Shown: positions 58,059 to 64,000 of the stretch, in pieces
Numbering within the stretch: position 1 is the stretch's first letter
Layout of the letters: each line of letters begins with the position of its first letter
NCBI GenBank assembly: GCA_016874175.1
Contig: VGUP01000001.1
Location: 1 to 64,000 of the forward strand
Direction of reading: 5' to 3'
From: Gammaproteobacteria bacterium
GTDB lineage: Bacteria > Pseudomonadota > Gammaproteobacteria > Steroidobacterales > Steroidobacteraceae
DNA length: 64,000 bases
Made by a program: the position numbers and the translations under genes
Notes under the pieces: generated by a model
The model's database searches: none
Told to the model about the DNA's origin: nothing
What the model saw: the letters and a program-made list of their open reading frames with translations, nothing else

Positions 58059-59405
58059 ATGTCGCGATCCAGCCACGTGAAGGAGTCGGCGCCGCCGCCG
58101 ATCGGTCGCGACGAATTTGCCCGCCGCCGTCGCCAGTTGATGAAAAACATGGGGCGCGATTCGATCGCCATCGTGCCGGCCGCGCCTGTACACCTGCGCA
58201 ACAACGACGTCGAGTACGCCTATCGGCAGGACAGCAACTTTCATTATTTGAGCGGCTTTCCGGAACCCGAATCGGTGGTGGTGCTGGTTCCGGGTCGAGC
58301 GCAGGGCGAGTATTTGTTGTTCGTGCGTGATCGCGATCCGCAGCGCGAGACTTGGGATGGGCGTCGTGCAGGTCCGGTTGGCGCACGCCGCGACTTCGGC
58401 GCTGACGATGCCTTTCCGATCGGCGATATCGACGAGATCCTGCCGGGACTCATGGAAGGTCGAGCAAAGATTTACTACACCGTCGGCGTCAACCGTGACT
58501 TTGATCACCGGGTGGTCGGCTGGGTGAATGCGCTGCGTGCGCAGGCCAAGCAGGGGCGTCACGCGCCGCACGAGATGGTCGCGCTCGAACATGTCTTGCA
58601 TGAGATGCGACTTTTCAAAAGTCGTGCCGAAATCGAGCAGATGCGCGAGGCTGCGCGCATTGCCGCGCGTGCGCACCTGCGGGCGATGCGGTATTGCGAG
58701 CCCGGCCGTCACGAGTACGAGCTCGCTGCGGAGATCCAGCACGAGTTTCATTTGGCGCGTGCCGAGAACTCGTATCTGCCGATCGTCGGCGGCGGCGCCA
58801 ATGGTTGCATCCTGCACTATCGGGAAAACTCTTCGCTGCTGCGGGTTGGCGAATTGGTGCTGATCGATGCCGGTTGCGAATACGAAACCTACGCTGCGGA
58901 TATCACCCGCACATTTCCGGTGAGCGGTCGATTCTCGGCCGCGCAGCGCGCGGCGTACGAGGTGGTACTCGAGGCGAATCTTGCGGCCATCGAGGCGGTG
59001 CGTCCGGGCAATGATTGGAATCGCCCGCATGAAGTCGCCGTGCAGGTTCTCACCGCCGGCATGGTGCGTCTCGGTCTGCTCAAAGGTCGGGTACCGATGC
59101 TCGTCAAATCGCTCGCCTATCGGCGGTTCTACATGCATCGCACCGGCCATTGGCTAGGTATGGATGTGCACGACGTCGGTGATTACAAAATCGGCGAAGC
59201 CTGGCGGCAGCTCGAGCCCGGCATGGTGCTGACCATCGAGCCCGGGCTATACGTGCCGCCGGGCACGCGGGGCATTCCGCCGGAATTTCGCAACATCGGC
59301 ATTCGCATCGAGGACGACGTGCTGGTCACCCGCGACGGTCACGAGGTGCTCACCCATGGCGTGCCCAAAGATCCCGCCGCCATCGAAGCGGTGATGGCCT
59401 CTTGA
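58059..59405 (+). CDS. pepP: Xaa-Pro aminopeptidase
   Basis: PepP removes N-terminal residues preceding proline. The 448 residues (ATG 58059; E. coli 441) hold the creatinase N-domain (YAYRQDSNFHYLSGFPEPESVVVLVPG). The M24 metal ligands are in VLIDAGCEYETYAADITRTFPVSG, HRTGHWLGMDVHDVGDY, MVLTIEPGLY and GIRIEDDVLVT. It follows ygfB by 1 nt in the ygfB-pepP-ubiH-ubiI operon. Confidence 0.95.
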   Translation: MSRSSHVKESAPPPIGRDEFARRRRQLMKNMGRDSIAIVPAAPVHLRNNDVEYAYRQDSNFHYLSGFPEPESVVVLVPGRAQGEYLLFVRDRDPQRETWDGRRAGPVGARRDFGADDAFPIGDIDEILPGLMEGRAKIYYTVGVNRDFDHRVVGWVNALRAQAKQGRHAPHEMVALEHVLHEMRLFKSRAEIEQMREAARIAARAHLRAMRYCEPGRHEYELAAEIQHEFHLARAENSYLPIVGGGANGCILHYRENSSLLRVGELVLIDAGCEYETYAADITRTFPVSGRFSAAQRAAYEVVLEANLAAIEAVRPGNDWNRPHEVAVQVLTAGMVRLGLLKGRVPMLVKSLAYRRFYMHRTGHWLGMDVHDVGDYKIGEAWRQLEPGMVLTIEPGLYVPPGTRGIPPEFRNIGIRIEDDVLVTRDGHEVLTHGVPKDPAAIEAVMAS

Positions 59406-59410
59406 GTCCC

Positions 59411-60670
59411 ATGGACAATGTTGTGGTCAATGCCGAGCCCAACGCCGAGCTCGTTGACGTCGCCATCGTCGGCGGTGGTTTGGTGGGCGCGAGCCTTGCG
59501 CTCGCGCTCGCGCCGACAGGTCTGCGGACGGCTTTGATCGAGGGTGTGGCACCCGATGCGACCGCACAGCCGAGTTTTGATGATCGCACTACGGCGCTCG
59601 GCAACGGCACGCGTCGAACTTTTGAAGCGCTCGGCCTCTGGTCGCAGATCGCGACGCAGGCGGCGGCGATCCGGCGGATCCATGTCTCTGATGCGGGCCG
59701 GTTCGGCTTCGCGCGTCTCGATGCCGCAGAGCATGGTATCGAGGCGTTCGGTTATGTCGTGACCAATCGAGTGCTGGGTGCCGCGTTGCAGTCGCGGCTG
59801 CGCGGACTGCCGGATCTGCGCTGGCGCATGCCGGCGCGCTGCACAGCGGTAAGCATCGGCGAGCAAACGGGAGAGTTGCAGACCGAGCCCGAAAGTTTGC
59901 CGCTGCGGGCCCGCTTGGTGATCGCCGCGGACGGCGCGAATTCGCGCGTGCGCGAGGCAGCGGGTTTGGGCGCCGACATCGAAGATTACGCACAGGTTGC
60001 GCTCGTTGCGCATGTGCGGGCGACGCGCGCCGCCGACGGCACGGCGTTCGAGCGCTTTACGCCGAGCGGTCCCTTTGCCGTTTTGCCGCTGCACGATGGT
60101 GCCTACGGCGTGGTGTGGACGCTGGCGCCCGCCGAAGCCGAGCGCGTGCTGCAATACACCGATGCCGAATACCTGGCTGCCCTGCAGCAGGCTTTTGGTT
60201 GGCGGATCGGTCGTTTGCAGACGGTTGGTCGTCGTACGGCCTATCCACTGCGATTGTCGCGCGCGCAAACTTTGGTCGGACGCCGGGTCGCCCTGATCGG
60301 CAACGCGGCGCAGGGCTTGCATCCGGTGGCGGGGCAGGGGTTCAACCTCGGTTTGCGCGATGCCGCGACGCTCGCTGAATTGCTGGCCGAGGTGGTCAGT
60401 CGGCAAGGTGCCGGGGCAGATATCGGTGCGCCCTCCGTACTCGAAGAATTCGCGAGCCGACGCCATGCTGATCGTGATGGTGTGACCCGCTTCACCGACG
60501 GGCTCGTGAAGTTGTTCGGCGATCAACGAGCGGGTGTGCCGTTGTTACGTGATTTGGGCTTGTTGCTCTTCGATCTGTCACCGACCGCTAAGCAGGCGAT
60601 GTCGCGACTCAGCTGGGGCTTTGCGGGGCGTACACCGCGCCTGGGTCGCGGCCTCGGAGTCATACCGTGA
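59411..60670 (+). CDS. ubiH: 2-octaprenyl-6-methoxyphenol hydroxylase UbiH
   Basis: UbiH is an FAD monooxygenase hydroxylating C1 of the ubiquinone ring. The FAD motif is VDVAIVGGGLVGASLALALAPTG, the DG motif is LVIAADGANSRVREAAGL and the second FAD motif is RVALIGNAAQGLHPVAGQGFNLGLRDAATLAE. SFDDRTTALGNGTRRTFEALGLW favours UbiH over its paralogues. The start is ATG 59411 (419 residues); the TTG at 59402 overlapping pepP is the alternative. Confidence 0.92.
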   Translation: MDNVVVNAEPNAELVDVAIVGGGLVGASLALALAPTGLRTALIEGVAPDATAQPSFDDRTTALGNGTRRTFEALGLWSQIATQAAAIRRIHVSDAGRFGFARLDAAEHGIEAFGYVVTNRVLGAALQSRLRGLPDLRWRMPARCTAVSIGEQTGELQTEPESLPLRARLVIAADGANSRVREAAGLGADIEDYAQVALVAHVRATRAADGTAFERFTPSGPFAVLPLHDGAYGVVWTLAPAEAERVLQYTDAEYLAALQQAFGWRIGRLQTVGRRTAYPLRLSRAQTLVGRRVALIGNAAQGLHPVAGQGFNLGLRDAATLAELLAEVVSRQGAGADIGAPSVLEEFASRRHADRDGVTRFTDGLVKLFGDQRAGVPLLRDLGLLLFDLSPTAKQAMSRLSWGFAGRTPRLGRGLGVIP

Positions 60671-61917
60671 GTTCGGCACCTGCGGCGACCAGCGAAATCT
60701 TTGATGTGGTGATCGTCGGCGGCGGCCCGGTCGGGGCTGCGCTCGGTGCTCTGTTGGTGCGTCTGCGGTCGCGGGGGTTGCGCGTGCTCTTGCTCGAGCG
60801 CGACTTGCCTGATCTCGCGCAGCCCATCGATGCGCGCGATCTGCGGGTCTTTGCCTTGTCGCGGGCCAGCGAACGGGTCCTGCGTGCAGCCGGCGCCTGG
60901 TCAGCTTTGGCGGTGCCTGGCGTCCTCGCGTCTTATGAGCGCATGCATGTTTGGCCGCGCGATGCCGACGAACCGCGCAGCGAAGGCTCGCTGACTTTTG
61001 ATGCCGCCGAATTGGGTGAGGCGAACTTGGGCTATATCGTCGGCAACGCTGCGCTGCAGCGCGCGACGCTGGCGGCCTTCGTCGAGGGCGGCGGGACGGT
61101 GCAGCGCGCGCAGCTCGAAGATATTTGTTTTGCGGAGGCCGGGCTCGAGCTGCTCACCAGCGCAGGCCGATGCATGGCCAAGCTTGTCGTTGGTGCCGAT
61201 GGTGGGCGATCGCGGGTGCGGGAGATCGCGGACCTGGGCGTCGAGGCCCAGGATTATCTGCAACTGGCCATCGTTGCCAATGTGCAGAGTGAGCGCCCTC
61301 ACGAGCACACGGCTTGGCAGCGCTTCACTGGTGAGGGCACGCTGGCGTTGCTGCCGCTGGCGAGCGGCGAGAGCTCCATCGTCTGGTCTTTGCCGCGGGC
61401 TCGTGCCGAGGCGCTGCTGGCCAGCCCGCCCCATGAATTTGCCAGCGAGCTGATGACCGCCAGCGCCGGGGTTTTGGGCGCGCTCGAACTCGTGAGTCTG
61501 CGTCGCAGTTTTCCGCTGCGCCGAGTCAATGCGCCGCAGTACACGCGCGAGCGCTGTGCACTGGTGGGCGATGCGGCACATATCGTGCACCCGCTCGCCG
61601 GACAGGGTGTCAATCTGGGTCTGCTCGATGCCGCGGCGCTCGCCGAAGTACTCGAGGCGGCAACCCTTGAGGGTGAGGATCCGGGTGCGCTGCGCGTCCT
61701 GCGTCGCTACGAGCGCTGGCGCAAAAGCGATAACGAACTCATGGCGACTGCGCTCGACCTCTTCAATCGCTTTTTGGCGTTCGGCGGCGATGAATGGTCG
61801 CGCTGGGTCGAGCGGGGTCTCGGCGTCGTGGGTCGCAGCGCGCTACTGCGTCGACCGTTTGCCGAGCGCGCGCTCGGGCTCGCGGGCGAACTGCCGCGCG
61901 TGGCGCGGCGCGCCTAG
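60667..61917 (+). CDS. ubiI: Ubiquinone-pathway FAD hydroxylase, probably UbiI (C5)
   Basis: The 416 residues share the UbiH fold: FDVVIVGGGPVGAALGALLVRL, VVGADGGRSRVREIADLGV and RCALVGDAAHIVHPLAGQGVNLGLLDAAALAEVL. DARDLRVFALSRASERVLRAAGAW is the paralogue-specific stretch. It starts at GTG 60667 overlapping ubiH by 4 nt. Since Coq7 in this window should do the C6 step, the remaining C5 role (UbiI/VisC) is the best inference. UbiF or UbiL/M cannot be excluded by eye. Confidence 0.85.
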   Translation: MSSAPAATSEIFDVVIVGGGPVGAALGALLVRLRSRGLRVLLLERDLPDLAQPIDARDLRVFALSRASERVLRAAGAWSALAVPGVLASYERMHVWPRDADEPRSEGSLTFDAAELGEANLGYIVGNAALQRATLAAFVEGGGTVQRAQLEDICFAEAGLELLTSAGRCMAKLVVGADGGRSRVREIADLGVEAQDYLQLAIVANVQSERPHEHTAWQRFTGEGTLALLPLASGESSIVWSLPRARAEALLASPPHEFASELMTASAGVLGALELVSLRRSFPLRRVNAPQYTRERCALVGDAAHIVHPLAGQGVNLGLLDAAALAEVLEAATLEGEDPGALRVLRRYERWRKSDNELMATALDLFNRFLAFGGDEWSRWVERGLGVVGRSALLRRPFAERALGLAGELPRVARRA

Positions 61918-61958
61918 CACCCCGTCGCGTGCCGCCGCTGCAACCGCCGCCGCTGCGT

Positions 61959-62294
61959 TCAGCTCAGTCGGTCGATCTTGGCCGCACAGATGAAATCATT
62001 TTCGGTGAGGCCGTTCACGGCATGGGTGCTGTAGCGCAGCCGGCAGTAGTTGTAGCCGATCGCCACGTCGGGGTGGTGATCCTCGAGGTTGGCGACATGC
62101 GCGACTGCGTTGACGAAACTCATCGTGCGATGAAAATCTTTGAACGACCATTCGCGTTGTAATTCACGGCCATCCGGTGACAGTCGCCACTCGGGTGCGA
62201 GTTGCTTGAGCAAGCGCTCGCACTCGGCGGCCGGCAACGGCGGCACACCACCCTCGCAGGGCAGGCATTTTTTCTCGGTCAGGGTAGTGCTCAT
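61959..62294 (-). CDS. phhB: Pterin-4a-carbinolamine dehydratase
   Basis: This enzyme recycles the pterin cofactor of aromatic amino-acid hydroxylases. The 111 residues (ATG 62294, GGAG upstream) show FVNAVAHVANLEDHHPDVAIGYNYCRLRYSTHAVNGLTENDF with the active-site HHPD. An N-terminal CLPCEGGVPPL stretch is common in this bacterial subgroup. It is 29 nt downstream of ispG on the same strand. Confidence 0.93.
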   Translation of the reverse strand: MSTTLTEKKCLPCEGGVPPLPAAECERLLKQLAPEWRLSPDGRELQREWSFKDFHRTMSFVNAVAHVANLEDHHPDVAIGYNYCRLRYSTHAVNGLTENDFICAAKIDRLS

Positions 62295-62323
62295 GAGGCT
62301 TTCTCCGCGGGTCGGTCTTGGCG

Positions 62324-63547
62324 TCAGCTGCCGCTGCGCCGCGGATAACTGCGGGCAACGTAGGCTTCGACAAGTTGCTGGAATTCTTCGGCGATGTGTG
62401 CGCCCTTCAGCGTCACGGTTTTTTCGCCATCTTCGTAGACCGGCGCGACCGGGCGCTCGCCAGTTCCGGGCAGGCTGATGCCGATGTTGGCGTGCTTGCT
62501 TTCGCCGGGCCCGTTGACGACGCAGCCCATCACGGCAACGTTCATCATCTCGACGTCCGTGTATTCTTTGCGCCATTCGGGCATCCGGTGTCGGATATGC
62601 GACTGGATGGATTTCGCCAGCTCCTGGAAGTAGGTGCTCGTGGTGCGGCCGCAACCCGGGCAGGCGATGACCATGGGTACGAACGAACGCAGGCCCATGG
62701 TTTGCAGGATTTCTTGGGCGACGATCACTTCCTGGGTCCGATCGCCGTTCGGCTCCGGGGTGAGCGAAACACGGATGGTGTCGCCGATGCCGCGTTGCAG
62801 CAGCACGCCGATGCCAGCCGTCGAGGCAACGATGCCCTTGCTGCCCATCCCGGCCTCCGTGAGGCCAACATGCAGCGGGTAGTCGCAGCGCGCCGCAAGG
62901 TCGGTGTAGATCGCGATCAGATCTTGTACGCCGCTCACCTTGGCCGACAGCACGATTGCATCGTGGGGCTGACCTAATTCTTCGGCGCGCCGGGCGCTTT
63001 GCAGGCAGGACTCGACCATGGCCGCGCGCATGACTTTATTGGCACTACGCGGAGTTGGCGAGGCATTGTTCTCGTCCATCATGCGCGTCAACAGATCGGA
63101 GTCGAGACTGCCCCAATTGACGCCGATACGGATGGGTTTTTGGTACTGACAAGCCGTTTCGATCATTTCGGCGAACTGCGGATCACGCTTGCTGCCGCGG
63201 CCGACGTTGCCTGGATTGATGCGATATTTGGCGAGCGCCTCGGCGCAGGCCGGGTGCGCCTTCAAAAGTTTATGGCCGTTGAAGTGGAAGTCGCCGACGA
63301 GCGGTACCTGCAGCCCCTCACGCGCGAGTCGATCACGGATATGCGGTACCGCTGCCGCGGCTTCCTCGGAATTGACAGTGACGCGTACGATCTCCGAGCC
63401 CGCGCGCGCGAGCGAACGCACCTGCGTCACGGTCGCCTCGATGTCTGCGGTGTCGGTGTTGGTCATCGACTGCACCACGATCGGCGCACCGCCACCCACT
63501 TTGACCCCGCCCACCACGGCGGCCACGCTTTGTCTGCGGCTGATCAT
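62324..63547 (-). CDS. ispG: 4-hydroxy-3-methylbut-2-enyl diphosphate synthase
   Basis: IspG (GcpE) is the Fe-S enzyme of the MEP isoprenoid pathway. The 407 residues show [40 protein letters not shown] and the cluster cysteines in [11 protein letters not shown] and [15 protein letters not shown] precedes the ATG. It is divergent from the glycine riboswitch. Confidence 0.97.
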   Translation of the reverse strand: MISRRQSVAAVVGGVKVGGGAPIVVQSMTNTDTADIEATVTQVRSLARAGSEIVRVTVNSEEAAAAVPHIRDRLAREGLQVPLVGDFHFNGHKLLKAHPACAEALAKYRINPGNVGRGSKRDPQFAEMIETACQYQKPIRIGVNWGSLDSDLLTRMMDENNASPTPRSANKVMRAAMVESCLQSARRAEELGQPHDAIVLSAKVSGVQDLIAIYTDLAARCDYPLHVGLTEAGMGSKGIVASTAGIGVLLQRGIGDTIRVSLTPEPNGDRTQEVIVAQEILQTMGLRSFVPMVIACPGCGRTTSTYFQELAKSIQSHIRHRMPEWRKEYTDVEMMNVAVMGCVVNGPGESKHANIGISLPGTGERPVAPVYEDGEKTVTLKGAHIAEEFQQLVEAYVARSYPRRSGS

Positions 63548-63671
63548 CGACGAGTCTCCTGCTGTACCTGCTGTCGTGCTGCTATCGTGCGGTACACTCT
63601 CTCACGAGTCGCGTCTTTTCGCCCCGCGGGGCGCAAAGTGCTGCTATTATCGCTCCGTTCGCGCATTCCGA

Positions 63672-63911
63672 CCTTGCCGGAGAGATTCGCGACCTCGTGC
63701 TGGAGCCCTTTTGCAGGGGTCTCGCCTGGGTCGACGGACGCCGAAGGCGCAAGTTTCCGCCCGGAAACGCTCAGGCAAAAGAACGGCAGGTCGCAGGCGA
63801 GCTCTGGAGAGTGATCGTCCGGCAGTCCGAACGGGCAGTCGGCGGTCCGCCGAAGGGGAGCGGCCCGTCTGACGCAAGACTGGCCCGATCTCTCAGGTCC
63901 AAGGACAGAGG
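63672..63911 (+). ncRNA. Tandem glycine riboswitch (two aptamers)
   Basis: Aptamer I (about 63672-63790) closes with CCTTGCCG/CGGCAGG and holds the conserved GGAGAG, CGCCGAAGGCGCAAG and CTCAGGCAAAAG segments. After an 11-nt linker, aptamer II (about 63802-63911) closes with CTCTG/CAGAG and holds GGAGAG, GCCGAAGGGG and CTCAGGTCCAAGGACAG. This double arrangement is the classic glycine class and normally controls gcv genes. A terminator follows directly. Confidence 0.93.
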
Positions 63912-63949
63912 GGCGGCAGGAGTCACTGATTCCTGCCGCCCATTTTTTT
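63911..63949 (+). terminator. Expression-platform terminator of the glycine riboswitch
   Basis: GGGCGGCAGGA (63911-63921) pairs perfectly with TCCTGCCGCCC (63931-63941), then seven T residues (63943-63949). It touches the 3' side of the aptamer II closing stem by one or two bases. Glycine-stabilised P1 could therefore disfavour it (an ON switch), as is known for gcv leaders. Confidence 0.85.
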
Positions 63950-63994
63950 GGTTCCGGCGGTAACCAAGAGTTGCAGCACTCTTTGGGAGCTCGC

Positions 63995-64000
63995 ATGGGA
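63995..64000 (+). CDS. Start of a glycine-cleavage gene, probably gcvT (cut by window end)
   Basis: ATG 63995 lies 5 nt after GGGAG and 46 nt after the riboswitch terminator. Only two codons are inside the window, so the product cannot be read. The glycine riboswitch makes gcvT the likely gene, by inference from known gcv leaders. Confidence 0.45.

Noticed and set aside
57888-59150. 420-codon minus-strand frame opposite pepP
   Set aside because: Shadow of pepP; composition and position give no support.
63544-63996. 150-codon minus-strand frame and plus-strand frames over the riboswitch
   Set aside because: They overlap the conserved glycine aptamers and terminator and have no protein signature.

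Overview
The window is a gene-dense stretch of chromosome from a high-GC gammaproteobacterium. The gene neighbourhoods are those of Escherichia coli and Pseudomonas (str/S10/spc/alpha ribosomal cluster, uvrA|ssb divergence, miaB-ybeZ-ybeY-corC-lnt, leuS-lptE, holA-nadD-rsfS-rlmH, maf-rng, tldD, pmbA|darP, zapA-6S RNA-fau, ygfB-pepP-ubiH-ubiI). A Coq7 hydroxylase and a Crp-like protein whose recognition helix reads like Xanthomonas Clp suggest the Xanthomonadales/Nevskiales side of the class. That placement is inference. I see no insertion sequence, prophage, CRISPR array or obvious island.

Layout. 1-14.6 kb: 3' end of tuf, then the complete S10, spc and alpha operons (rpsJ to rplQ), with a split promoter architecture: one promoter lies between rpsJ and rplC and another overlaps the end of rpmJ. 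14.6-20 kb: pepQ, a small Ala/Pro-rich lipoprotein, a GNAT protein, uvrA and ssb. 20.5-27.6 kb: miaB, phoH-like ybeZ, ybeY, corC, lnt and a lipoprotein-type HtrA protease. 27.6-30.5 kb: an accessory patch with an MFS gene broken by an amber codon, a two-cupin protein and a VOC protein. 30.6-34.3 kb: leuS, lptE and a small HEXXH protein. 34.2-38.8 kb, minus strand: pip, hinT and a DUF3299/FtsX-like permease/LolD-like ATPase/DUF2796 cluster resembling the zinc-regulated Zrg system. 38.9-46 kb: holA, nadD, rsfS, rlmH, maf, rng, a nitrilase-family amidase and tldD. 46-50.2 kb: purK, purE, a short darP, pmbA and purC. 50.2-53.4 kb: djlA, rpe, a damaged crp/clp-like gene and coq7. 53.5-57.4 kb: rplM-rpsI, tRNA-Gln(CUG), rpiA, a 16-residue lysine-rich microprotein gene too short for the ORF track, an EVE protein, fau, 6S RNA, zapA and a zapB-like gene. 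57.5-64 kb: ygfB-pepP-ubiH-ubiI, phhB, ispG and a tandem glycine riboswitch with a terminator, directly upstream of what should be gcvT at the window edge.

How the genes work together. Most of the window is core machinery: translation (ribosomal proteins, LeuRS, MiaB, RlmH, RsfS, YbeY, RNase G), envelope lipoprotein and LPS assembly (Lnt, LptE, HtrA), ubiquinone hydroxylation (UbiH, UbiI, Coq7), purine synthesis (PurE, PurK, PurC), DNA repair and replication (UvrA, SSB, HolA), and division (ZapA, ZapB-like).

Most noteworthy: the lysine-rich microprotein with its own promoter and Shine-Dalgarno; the two broken genes (MFS with one TAG, crp/clp with a TAG and a frameshift); several -10 boxes 6-8 nt from the start codon, implying leaderless mRNAs; a shared TTGCAA-N17-TACACT promoter for rplC and rplM; a half-length DarP with an 18-bp palindrome at its start; the Zrg-like cluster with a candidate operator; and the glycine riboswitch.
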